Origin: JAEXNA01 sp050486105
GTDB taxonomy: Bacteria; Vulcanimicrobiota; Xenobia; Xenobiales; JADMJV01
Direction: 5' to 3'
DNA: 27,628 nucleotides
Assembly (NCBI GenBank): GCA_050486105.1
Contig: JBJHCR010000047.1
Location: 1-27,628, forward strand
Shown here: piece after piece, positions 1 through 6,925 of the stretch
Numbering within the stretch: the stretch's first letter is position 1
Layout: each line of letters opens with the position of its first letter
The notes under the pieces: model-generated
What the model saw: only the letters and a program-made list of their open reading frames with translations
Databases searched by the model: none
What the model was told of the DNA's origin: nothing
Program-made: the position numbers and the translations under genes

Positions 1-344
1 GGATATATCCTGTGCGGAGAGTATTCCTCCTGGATATACTCTCTCTGGCTAACTCCGACCCCCACTTCGATCTTGTAAGCAGTATGGTTTGAAATTCTGG
101 GACTTGGATCGTCTAGAATTTCTAGTAGGAGGCTCCTGATCTCGGCTTTCAAGCTCTTGAGTTTTTGGGCTTCGGAGGCCGTGTCGATTTCCACCAACAA
201 CGATTCTACTTTGGTCTGATCCGGACCTTGCGTTGACCTCCTGTTGTCGGCGCGGGCTGTTACCGTCGATCGGGATGGAAGAAATTCAATCACACACCAA
301 GCGGAGGATTCAGCCTCCATCGACCAACTGTCCGCCTTCCGCAT
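1..344 (-). CDS. Hypothetical protein, C-terminus cut off by the window edge
   Basis: An open minus-strand frame runs from an ATG at 344 to the left edge (114 codons) with no stop. The product begins MRKADSWSMEAESSAWCVI, then has a helical, charged middle (KVESLLVEIDTASEAQKL) and a C-terminal part near IEVGVGVSQREYIQEEY. The codons look coding, but I recognise no family. The same frame stays open further upstream to about 465 except for one TAG at 411-413. The readable upstream residues (SSDLAEAGRPNL, then QISEDEISQSFGEPRLKKW) suggest that the real gene may be longer and interrupted. It is therefore either a short gene starting at 344 (or the ATG at 320) or a pseudogene or sequencing error. 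No clear ribosome binding site decides the start. Confidence 0.45.
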   Translation of the reverse strand, partial: MRKADSWSMEAESSAWCVIEFLPSRSTVTARADNRRSTQGPDQTKVESLLVEIDTASEAQKLKSLKAEIRSLLLEILDDPSPRISNHTAYKIEVGVGVSQREYIQEEYSPHRIY

Positions 345-413
345 CCTCAACCGCCATTTTTTCAACCGAGGTTCCCCAAACGATTGTGAAATTTCATCCT
401 CGGAGATCTGCTA

Positions 414-773
414 CAAATTTGGTCTTCCAGCCTCAGCTAGGTCTGAACTTGTCCAATTTTTGACCTAAAACGTATCGCGGGCAAGCCTGACCTGAACCCC
501 ACAGAAGTCACGATTAGAGCAAGTGAATTTGTGCCCCAAAATGTGTGTCAACTCCGCCAAAAAGCACGACAAGCGACAACACTCAAGCCAAGAGCAAAAA
601 CTCCACAAACCCCGTAAAACCTAGCCCCAGGCCATGTCCCCACACTCAGCGACACCAGCCCACAAACCCCGAAAAGTCGCGGCGAAGAAGCGTGTCCACA
701 AGCGTGAAGCCCCGTACCGCTGCCGAAATCTGCCCTTCACTGACCTCTGAGTCTCTCTCCTCAGCCCGCAGTT
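414..773. other. Stretch without a convincing gene, C/A-rich
   Basis: There is no protein I can support between the left-edge gene and the transporter. The plus strand holds a frame from ATG 541 with a TAG at 622-624 that reopens at ATG 634 and stops at 748-750. It is rich in Lys, Arg and His and contains HKPRK twice, from two copies of CACAAACCCCG. An overlapping plus-strand frame (545-895) is Pro/Ser/Lys-rich but runs into the transporter gene. Both look like low-complexity sequence more than genes. The strand-independent reading is a spacer downstream of the MFS gene, with no clear terminator hairpin seen. Confidence 0.4.
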
Positions 774-2216
774 CTATCCGAGGTCTTCGAGAGAGCGACC
801 TCGCGTTTCAATTCGCAAGACATGAGTCACCACGGCGCCCAGCAGGGAAGCGGCGATCAGTAGGGCCAGCAACAGCGAGACCCCGAGGTCTTTGAGCAAG
901 ATAGGAAAGAGAAAAGAGGTCAGGACGGCTCCCACTTTCCCCACCGCCGCAGCGAACCCCGCACCTCGACCTCGGATCCCCAAGGGAAAGACTTCGCCGG
1001 CCAACAGATAGGTTTGGGCATTCGGCCCCACGTTGGTCATGAAGTTGAAGAGCATGAATCCGGCAAAAAGCATGGGCATGGCTGCGCTCGGTGGCAGAGC
1101 GTTCGAGCAGGCCGCCATGGTCAAACCCAAGGCGCAGCCGATGAAACCCCAGACCTGCAGCTTAATCCGTCCCACCTTGTCGGTGAGCAAAACGGCCCCG
1201 ATGATTCCGACGATCAGCAAGATATCCAGAAACGCTGCCCCCTTAGCCGCCTGCTCCGTGCTTTGGATCAGGCTGGCCACACTATGGGCGTGCACCTCTT
1301 GGCCGAAGGTTGCGGCCAGGATGGTGGGAGTGAAGATTCCGATTCCGTAAGTGCTCAGATCCTGCAAAAACCACGGGATCGAGGCCAAGGCCGTAGCCCG
1401 ACGATGCTTCTTGGAAAACAGGCCTGCTTGGGAAGACACTCCCACCTCCTCTGCCTGGGGGTGCAGGTTCACGCTCTTCGGATAGGGTGGCTGGCGGCGC
1501 AAGAGTTTGCCCAGGGCTGCCTCAGACTCCTCAACACGTCCGTTACGGTAAAGCCAATGAGGGCTTTCTGGGATAAAAAAGCGCCCGATCGTGGCGATCG
1601 CCGCGGGGATGATGGCCACGGCGTACATGAGTCTCCAAGCCGACAACTCGGGGTTCAGCGAGAGCACCGCGTAGCCGACCACCGTTCCGAATAGTGCGCC
1701 CAGCGCCTGAAAGGCGAAAGCGCCCAGCACCAGTCGTCCGCGAACTTGGCTGGAGGTGCATTCGCTGACGATCAGGTGAGCGGTGGGATAGTCGCAACCG
1801 AGGGCCAGTCCTAGGCCAAACAGGCAAGCGATGAGGACAGAAACGTTTCCAGCCAGGCAGAGAGCGATGAGAAAGCCGATGAAGAGCAACATCTCGATGA
1901 TGAACATCCTCTTGCGGCCAAACCGGTCCGAGAGGTCGCCTAGGGTGAGCGCGCCCACCAGGATTCCAAACAGGGTGGCCGAGCCAATCATGCCTTTTTC
2001 TACTTGGCTCAGCTGAAACTCTTGGGTCAAAAGCGGCAAGGCCACTCCGGTCAGAAACACAACCTTCCCCTCGAAGAATTTGCCCGAGGCCGCCAGCACC
2101 CAGATCCACCACTGCAGGGAGGTCAGTAGGGGGGTGGTGACCGGCGTGCCATCCTCCCAGATGGGAGCTTCATCGAGATACTCCTGTATGCTGCTTTGGC
2201 GACGCTTCGAACTCAT
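774..2216 (-). CDS. MFS transporter, sugar-porter-like (Sugar_tr type)
   Basis: Inner-membrane secondary transporter of about 480 residues, the usual length for the major facilitator superfamily. The N-terminal half shows the loop 2-3 signature GDLSDRFGRKRM and the PF00083-like pattern GCDYPTAHLIVSE followed by SQVRGR. The C-terminal half repeats the loop motif as LLTDKVGRIKLQ, and GEVFPLGIRGRG is the second half's E..p...RG motif. Around twelve hydrophobic segments are visible, and the substrate cannot be read. A GTG at 2231 is in frame, but ATG 2216 is preferred. It lies two bases after the TGA of the upstream gene (TGAGCATG) with GGAAG about 9 bases before it, so translation is probably coupled to the beta-barrel gene. 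Pairing with an outer-membrane protein suggests an uptake pair for a small organic compound; that is inference. Confidence 0.9.
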   Translation of the reverse strand: MSSKRRQSSIQEYLDEAPIWEDGTPVTTPLLTSLQWWIWVLAASGKFFEGKVVFLTGVALPLLTQEFQLSQVEKGMIGSATLFGILVGALTLGDLSDRFGRKRMFIIEMLLFIGFLIALCLAGNVSVLIACLFGLGLALGCDYPTAHLIVSECTSSQVRGRLVLGAFAFQALGALFGTVVGYAVLSLNPELSAWRLMYAVAIIPAAIATIGRFFIPESPHWLYRNGRVEESEAALGKLLRRQPPYPKSVNLHPQAEEVGVSSQAGLFSKKHRRATALASIPWFLQDLSTYGIGIFTPTILAATFGQEVHAHSVASLIQSTEQAAKGAAFLDILLIVGIIGAVLLTDKVGRIKLQVWGFIGCALGLTMAACSNALPPSAAMPMLFAGFMLFNFMTNVGPNAQTYLLAGEVFPLGIRGRGAGFAAAVGKVGAVLTSFLFPILLKDLGVSLLLALLIAASLLGAVVTHVLRIETRGRSLEDLG

Positions 2217-2218
2217 GC

Positions 2219-2998
2219 TCAATGCTTCCACTGAACCGAGGCGATCTTGCGGGTGACTCGGTCGGTATTGCGCCCTTCAATGGTCTGTTGCACTCCGACC
2301 AATAAGGTGAGATTCGGAGCCGGCGTGATTACCAGGCCGCCGGTGACCGCCAAGGATTCGATGTCGAATGGGCTGGTACGAACATAATTCAGCTCGACCT
2401 CAGGTTGCAGCCAGCTCCACACTTGGTAGCCCAAGGCCGCGTTGGCGCCGAAGCTGTGCGTGCCCCGAGGCGAAGATTCAAGAGGAAAGCTGTAGAAGAC
2501 TTCGCCGGCGAGGGTCAGGTGATCCCAATCCTTCTTCACCACCAGCGCCTGCCTCCAGGAGTTGAACCCCTGGCCGAGGTTTTCTGCGGGCGCCCCGGTG
2601 TCAAAGGTCGGGCCGCCCACCACCGCCAGTTGCAGGTCCGGCTCGTTCAGAAAACGCCAGCGCAAGGCCAGTTGCACGTCACCAGGGCCTGCAAAGTGTT
2701 GAGGATGGGCAAAAGAGCCCTTGCTGACCGAGGATTCGCTGGTGGAGATGGACAGGTCGACGTCTTCCACCAATCCTACGGTCACCTTGAAGGTGTGGAG
2801 ATCCGAGTGGTCGCCGGTGCGCAGGCTGGCGCGTCCTTGGGAGTCGAACTTGACCTCTCCGTTCACGTCGGTATAGAGGTAAGTTAGCTTGACCTGACCG
2901 GGAAGAATGGCGGCCGGATCGGCTGTGGCAAGCTTCTGAGGGGTGATGTGGGGTTGGGCCGTGGCCGGGAGGCACCAAGCCAAAAGAATGAGCAGCAT
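2219..2998 (-). CDS. Outer-membrane beta-barrel protein, Phenol_MetA_deg-like
   Basis: Predicted exported protein of 259 residues. The start at ATG 2998 gives a clean signal peptide (MLLILLAWCLPATAQ) and has GGAG five bases upstream. A longer open frame to 3403 exists, but its extra N-terminus looks non-coding. After the signal come alternating hydrophobic and polar beta strands (VKLTYLYTDVNGEVKF, LHTFKVTVGLVEDVDLSIS, PDLQLAVVGGPTFDTG, TLAGEVFYSFPLE, LQPEVELNYVRTSPF), ending in IASVQWKH. The pattern fits the family of putative transporters called 'MetA-pathway of phenol degradation' (PF13557), which form barrels in the outer membrane. It is first in an operon with the MFS gene, whose start lies 2 bases past this stop. 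The fold assignment is reasonable; the substrate is unknown. Confidence 0.75.
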   Translation of the reverse strand: MLLILLAWCLPATAQPHITPQKLATADPAAILPGQVKLTYLYTDVNGEVKFDSQGRASLRTGDHSDLHTFKVTVGLVEDVDLSISTSESSVSKGSFAHPQHFAGPGDVQLALRWRFLNEPDLQLAVVGGPTFDTGAPAENLGQGFNSWRQALVVKKDWDHLTLAGEVFYSFPLESSPRGTHSFGANAALGYQVWSWLQPEVELNYVRTSPFDIESLAVTGGLVITPAPNLTLLVGVQQTIEGRNTDRVTRKIASVQWKH

Positions 2999-3423
2999 GG
3001 CGCTCCAAGACCGTCTAGGGCGAATTTCCCGTACCCACTTTCGAAGTTGGCGTGACCATTCCCGTGGCGGCCATATCTCGTTGGTTGCCCCGCCCGTGGC
3101 AGGCTCGCCGTGGCGAGTAGGTGGTCGATTCGCCAGGCTTTGGGCGGTATCAACTGCGTTTCCGCAAAGGGGAGAGCCGGTAGCCCCTATTGGCGAGGCA
3201 AACGCCCTGATGGGTTGGAAGTCGAAGACGGTCATCCTTGTGTCCCTAAGAGATTTTGGCCTGTTCTTGAACCCCAAAAGTTTGTGTTCACGCGTCGGCT
3301 TCCTTCTGCCCGTTGTGAATCGAGAGCCGAAAGGCTCCCTAGAGTTTTGCTCCCCGAGCAGCTCGGCCCGGAAAGTTGGGCTTGATCGTTTGTTACCGCC
3401 CACTCACTTTGACCGTTTCTTGA
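2999..3423 (-). promoter_or_regulatory. Gene-free leader of the beta-barrel/MFS operon, with GC-rich hairpins
   Basis: No gene is supported here on either strand. Read on the minus strand, the part from about 3170 down to 3087 folds well. TGCG-GAAA-CGCA (3166-3155) is a perfect stem with a GNRA tetraloop. GGCGA/TCGCC (3134-3112) closes a 13-base loop. GCCTGCC/GGCGGGGC (3104-3087) is a strong GC hairpin with a 3-base loop. Such a cluster about 100-170 bases before the start could be a structured 5' UTR. I compared it by eye with common riboswitch patterns (c-di-GMP, cobalamin, fluoride, Mn, guanidine) and none fits, so no class is claimed. Confidence 0.25.
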
Positions 3424-3588
3424 TGGGGAGGGCGTCCCCTGACTTGGAGACTCACCATTGGTGCCCCTGACGGCTACGAACTCTTCCGATTCCGAAACCC
3501 CAAGACCCGGGAGCAAGCCGTGAGAGAAGCTCAGCATATAGCCGGAGTTCTCGACATCGAAGTCGAGTTCGAAAATCTTCCAACCTGA
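3424..3588 (+). pseudogene. 3' remnant of a family A membrane/PH-like gene
   Basis: A 54-residue open stretch begins right after an in-frame TGA (3421-3423) and ends at TGA 3586. It matches the C-terminus of the two family A genes in this window. TWRLTIGAPDGYELFRF corresponds to the WRLFIGSSNRDQSIFEL of the gene at 5184. AVREAQHIAGVLDIEVEF corresponds to EAQRVA..VLDIEVEI of the gene ending at 11523. The membrane part and the first half of the soluble domain are gone. It stops 26 bases before the tail of the family B gene at 3615, the same tail-to-tail arrangement as the intact pair at 11523/11557. It is therefore read as the decayed partner of that B gene. Confidence 0.75.
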
Positions 3589-3614
3589 ATCGTGCTAGGG
3601 AGGCAACCAGCCCT

Positions 3615-5024
3615 CTACCCCAGATCCCTCAGCACCATCATAAGCTCTTTTTTCTGGGACAACAGACCCTCCTGGAGCCAGTCCAATCTGCCTGAATGTT
3701 CCCCGTCGTCCTTCACCAAAGACAAAATGCCTCCAGCCGCCATGGCTCCCAATCCCAAAACCGGATTGAGAAAGACCAAGCCTAGGCCCACCCCACCGAT
3801 GCCTCGGGCGATGTTTTTTCGACGGGTTTCCTTTCTGTGGTGAAACGCACCCAATTCCTGAAAAAGTTGCGTCATGAATTCAGGGCTCAACTGCTCAGCC
3901 ACTTGCCGCACTGCACTCTTGATCCGCTCTCGTTTCGCTTCGGACTCGACCAAAGCAAAACCCGAGAGATCGGTTTGCAAGCCCTCTGCACTCAAAAACA
4001 CCGCCACAGAGCACCCCAGGTCCAGGGTGCTGAGTGGTTCTTTGCACACTACGGCTCCGTCGAGAACCCAATGGAGCCGAGACTTTTGACCTGTGGTTCT
4101 CCAGTATTGGCCTCGAGGGGCCTGTTCGGAACCAACGTTATAAGTGGGAGCTTTTCCCACCCCGAGCACAAAAGCCAGGCCGGCCTCCGATGGCAGGGAC
4201 AACTTCGGCAACAACTCTTTGGCGAACTGCGCCTCCCAGCATAGGGCAAGTTGAGATTGATTCTTGGCCGAAGTTGAAGGGGATTGGAACGGGGTCAGCG
4301 CCAAGGATGTGGGGGAAAGGGCCAACTTTGGTCTGCCTTGGGTCAGGGCCTGGATCCAGATGGGGACCGCGAAGAATCCCCAACCGTGCCCGGGACAATT
4401 CAACAGGGAATCCAGACGACGCCCATCCACAACCAGCGGTGCAGGACTAGGATAACAACGCTCCGCTAGGATATCGACGACCTCCAGACTGAAACGGGAA
4501 TTAGCCATGGTCCTTCCCACCCATCCCAGCCCCCCCGATGACGAATCAGCACGGTTGATGAGCAACCCAGAAACCTCTGAGTGCTCAGAGAGCGACTGCA
4601 GACGCAGATCGTTATTCGACCAAACCAGTGTCTTCGAGGAACCTTGAGCTCGGAGTTCAAAAGTCCATCCCACTTTGGAGGCCACCGACCATAGGGCACT
4701 CGAGAGATGCTGCAAGGCTGGCTCTGTTCTCGACTCAGGGTCACAAAAGCTCTGCTCAACTTGCTTTAGATCAATGGCTCGCTGCTCGTAGCCGACATGA
4801 ACTCCTGCTTGCCCCAGCCGAACTCTGATGGGACAGTAAGGGTCGAGGGCCACCCCTGCCTGAACTGCTCGCACTATCCAGGCATGCTCAAAAGGGTCAC
4901 GGAACTGGGCCAGCTTCCTCAAGGCGTGCTCTCGTGCCAGGGTGAAAGCTTGTCGCTCGGACTGCACCTCTCCGGTTACTCGCTGAGCATCCAAAAACGC
5001 TTGGAGATCCGCTGCTTCAGTCAT
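3615..5024 (-). CDS. Family B protein, degenerate Hsp90/GHKL-like, copy 1
   Basis: Protein of 469 residues with a full-length paralogue at 11557-12960. I know no named family for it. The N-terminal half has the layout of Hsp90/GHKL ATPase folds. It has a helix (LAREHALRKLAQFRDPFEHA), a helix where the Asn/Glu box would be (WIVRAVQAGVA), strands (IRVRLGQAGVHVGYE) and later PLVVDGRRLDSLL, recalling the VNGR segment of MutL/Hsp90-like second domains. The catalytic Asn/Glu and the Asp-Gly loop are not recognisable, so ATP binding may be lost. Near the C-terminus a glycine-rich hydrophobic hairpin (GIGGVGLGLVFLNPVLGLGAM) follows a basic RKETRRK and may insert in the membrane. ATG 5024 has only a weak ribosome site. 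The gene is divergent from the A gene at 5184 and faces an A remnant at its 3' end. Confidence 0.75.
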   Translation of the reverse strand: MTEAADLQAFLDAQRVTGEVQSERQAFTLAREHALRKLAQFRDPFEHAWIVRAVQAGVALDPYCPIRVRLGQAGVHVGYEQRAIDLKQVEQSFCDPESRTEPALQHLSSALWSVASKVGWTFELRAQGSSKTLVWSNNDLRLQSLSEHSEVSGLLINRADSSSGGLGWVGRTMANSRFSLEVVDILAERCYPSPAPLVVDGRRLDSLLNCPGHGWGFFAVPIWIQALTQGRPKLALSPTSLALTPFQSPSTSAKNQSQLALCWEAQFAKELLPKLSLPSEAGLAFVLGVGKAPTYNVGSEQAPRGQYWRTTGQKSRLHWVLDGAVVCKEPLSTLDLGCSVAVFLSAEGLQTDLSGFALVESEAKRERIKSAVRQVAEQLSPEFMTQLFQELGAFHHRKETRRKNIARGIGGVGLGLVFLNPVLGLGAMAAGGILSLVKDDGEHSGRLDWLQEGLLSQKKELMMVLRDLG

Positions 5025-5133
5025 GAGTCCCGACTTCTTAGAAGCAAAGAGGAACTCCTAGTGTTTCCGGTACTCGAAAGGAATTGAGAATCTAAGAACA
5101 TGCCCATAAGCAACACAAGCACCAAATCATTTC

Positions 5134-5162
5134 TTGATCGGACAAGACTTTTCCAGTAGACT
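5134..5162 (+). promoter_or_regulatory. Possible sigma70-type promoter of the family A gene
   Basis: TTGATC (5134-5139) and TAGACT (5157-5162) are 17 bases apart, each matching 4 of 6 consensus positions. The site is about 22 bases upstream of the TTG start at 5184, which has GGAAGGAA before it. It lies in the 159-base divergent gap between the family B and family A genes. Confidence 0.35.
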
Positions 5163-5183
5163 GAACGCCCGGAAGGAACCCTC

Positions 5184-5750
5184 TTGGAAGATCACCAGAA
5201 CAGTAGTCCCGCGCCGGAAGTGGCAGCTAAGTATGAATTTATTCAGGAGGAGTGCTTCACGTCCCACCAGGTGAAATCAGTGGTTTGCTGCGCCTTCATT
5301 CTGCCGTTTGCTGTAGTGACCGGCACCGTTCTCTATGAGGCAACTATGGTTGGCACCTTCTCTAGCTACTTCTACGCGGTGCTGATCAATGCCCTACCGT
5401 TCTATCTCTTAGTGATGTTTCTCTGGCAGGCTCTCAACCCGATCACCAAGCAAGTGATCTACCTAGACCGAAGTCGGATTGTCACCGTCGACCAATTCCG
5501 CGTCCGCGGACAAAAAAGGCTTCTAGAAGTGCCGATCCCCCTAAACGCCAAGGTTTATGTTTTGGAGGGCTCTGCTACCACAAATTCCTCTGAAAAGCCC
5601 TCCAGGTGGAGACTCTTCATTGGGTCGTCGAATAGAGACCAAAGTATTTTCGAACTTCCCCAGCCCAAGAGTCGGGAAGAAGCGGCCCAGGTAGCCAGAC
5701 AGATAGCAGATCTGCTGAACATCGAAGTGGTGGTCGAGACGAAAGCCTAA
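5184..5750 (+). CDS. Family A membrane protein with PH-like C-terminal domain, copy 1
   Basis: Protein of 188 residues. The TTG start at 5184 is chosen because GGAAGGAA lies six bases upstream and there is no better ATG. Residues about 30-52 and 58-80 are two hydrophobic membrane segments. The cytosolic-looking remainder (from NPITKQVIYLDRSRI) alternates strands and ends in a helix (SREEAAQVARQIADLLNIEV), the layout of small bacterial PH-like domains. NPI.KQV.Y.DRSRI...DQ is shared with the second family A gene (residues before 11523). No enzyme motif is visible. It is divergent from family B copy 1, and its stop is only 4 bases from the stop of the threonine aldolase gene. The role is unknown. 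A membrane anchor or scaffold acting with protein B is a guess based only on repeated neighbourhood. Confidence 0.75.
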   Translation: MEDHQNSSPAPEVAAKYEFIQEECFTSHQVKSVVCCAFILPFAVVTGTVLYEATMVGTFSSYFYAVLINALPFYLLVMFLWQALNPITKQVIYLDRSRIVTVDQFRVRGQKRLLEVPIPLNAKVYVLEGSATTNSSEKPSRWRLFIGSSNRDQSIFELPQPKSREEAAQVARQIADLLNIEVVVETKA

Positions 5751-5754
5751 GTCT

Positions 5755-6801
5755 TCAGCTCATCACTTCCCGGACCGCATTGAGAGCAACATCAACGTCC
5801 GCCTCGGACACTCCAAAATGAGTCACCATACGCAGCTTGCCATGTCCGATCTCACCCAGGAGGACACCGTTGTTCCGCATGCTGTCTAGAAATTGGCCGT
5901 TTGCCATCCGTCGCTGTCGGAACACCACCAGATTAGTTTGCACCCCATCCAGGTCGATCTCGACTTCCGAGATCTTGGCTAGACCCTGGGCCAACTGGGT
6001 GGCTATGCGATGATCCTCTGCTAGACGCTGCACCATTTCCCGCAAACAAAGCAGTCCTGCGGCGGCCAGAATTCCCGCTTGCCGCATGCCCCCACCCAAA
6101 AGCTTGCGCATCCTCCGAGCGGATGTCACGAATGGTCTGGAGCCGGCCACTAAACCTCCCACCGGAGCTCCCAAACCCTTGGACAGGTCCAACTGCACCG
6201 AGTCGAAGGGGGCGGCCAAGGCGGCCATGCTCCGGCCTAAGGCCACTGATGCGTTGGCCAGCCTGGCCCCATCCAGATGAAGCGGAACTCGCGCTTCCCG
6301 AGCCAACTCCCCAACGGCCTCCAGATAGGGCAGATCGAGCACCGTCCCCCCACAGCGATTGTGGGTGTTCTCCAGGCACATGACCCCGGGCCAAGCGGAG
6401 TGATCGTCGTTGCGGCTGCGGAGTGCTCGCCGCAAGTCTTCAAGCTCCATGGTCCCGTCGGCTTGGGTGGGCACCGGGTGAAACACCAGACTTCCCACGG
6501 CAGAGGCTCCGCCCTGCTCGTAGTGGTAGATGTGGGATTGATCACCCAGGATGACCTCGGTCCCCCGGGGAGCGTGGACCAGCACGGAGATCAGGTTGCC
6601 CATGGTTCCGCTGGGCACAAAAAGTGCAGCCTCCTTCCCCAGGCGCTCAGCTCCGAGTCGCTCGAGCTCGTTGACCGTGGGGTCCTCCCCATAAACATCG
6701 TCGCCGAGGGGGGCGCTAACCATAGCCTCGAGCATAGCTTGAGTCGGCTTGGTCACGGTATCGGAGCGAAGGTCGATCACGCCTCGAGATTTGGCTCCCA
6801 C
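5755..6801 (-). CDS. ltaE: Low-specificity L-threonine aldolase
   Basis: PLP-dependent fold-type I enzyme, 348 residues, that cleaves L-threonine and L-allo-threonine to glycine and acetaldehyde in the cytosol. Family marks are VIDLRSDTVTKPT at the N-terminus, GDDVYGEDPTVNELE, the PLP-phosphate region SGTMGN, LENTHNRCGG, HLDGARLANA (Asp for the pyridine nitrogen) and the PLP lysine K208 in QLDLSKGLGAPVGG. The frame extends to an ATG at 6897, but GTG 6801 is preferred. It has AGGAGG seven bases upstream and gives the usual family length. It is convergent with the family A gene (4-base gap) and divergent from the EF-hand hydrolase. A decayed second copy lies at 9661-10018. Confidence 0.93.
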   Translation of the reverse strand: MGAKSRGVIDLRSDTVTKPTQAMLEAMVSAPLGDDVYGEDPTVNELERLGAERLGKEAALFVPSGTMGNLISVLVHAPRGTEVILGDQSHIYHYEQGGASAVGSLVFHPVPTQADGTMELEDLRRALRSRNDDHSAWPGVMCLENTHNRCGGTVLDLPYLEAVGELAREARVPLHLDGARLANASVALGRSMAALAAPFDSVQLDLSKGLGAPVGGLVAGSRPFVTSARRMRKLLGGGMRQAGILAAAGLLCLREMVQRLAEDHRIATQLAQGLAKISEVEIDLDGVQTNLVVFRQRRMANGQFLDSMRNNGVLLGEIGHGKLRMVTHFGVSEADVDVALNAVREVMS

Positions 6802-6925
6802 GGTGGACCCTCCTGCCCGAGCAGAACCCACCTCAATGAGGTCTGGACGAGTCAACACCGAGTAAAGGGAGCCCATGCGCCTTGTCGTAACTCCCATACA
6901 TCATTTCAATCAGGAGCTCCACCTT

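Noticed and set aside
411..750. TAG read as an amino acid (stop reassignment)
   Set aside because: folK and the pilin-like gene end at TAG where homology ends, so TAG is a stop in this genome.
545..895. Plus-strand open frame of 116 codons
   Set aside because: Low-complexity Pro/Ser/Lys/Arg sequence that runs into the MFS gene on the other strand, with no ribosome site. Treated as chance.
1014..1694. Long open frame opposite the MFS gene
   Set aside because: Shadow frame of the transporter, with no ribosome site and biased composition. The MFS motifs on the minus strand are decisive.
3060..3220. Possible c-di-GMP-I, cobalamin or Mn riboswitch in the leader
   Set aside because: The GAAA tetraloop hairpin and a CAAAGCC stretch recall c-di-GMP-I, but the conserved core before and after it does not match, and the other classes fit no better. 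Only an unclassified structured leader is kept.
2999..3403. Longer N-terminus of the beta-barrel protein
   Set aside because: It would bury the signal peptide after 135 residues of non-coding-looking sequence. The ATG at 2998 has a ribosome site.
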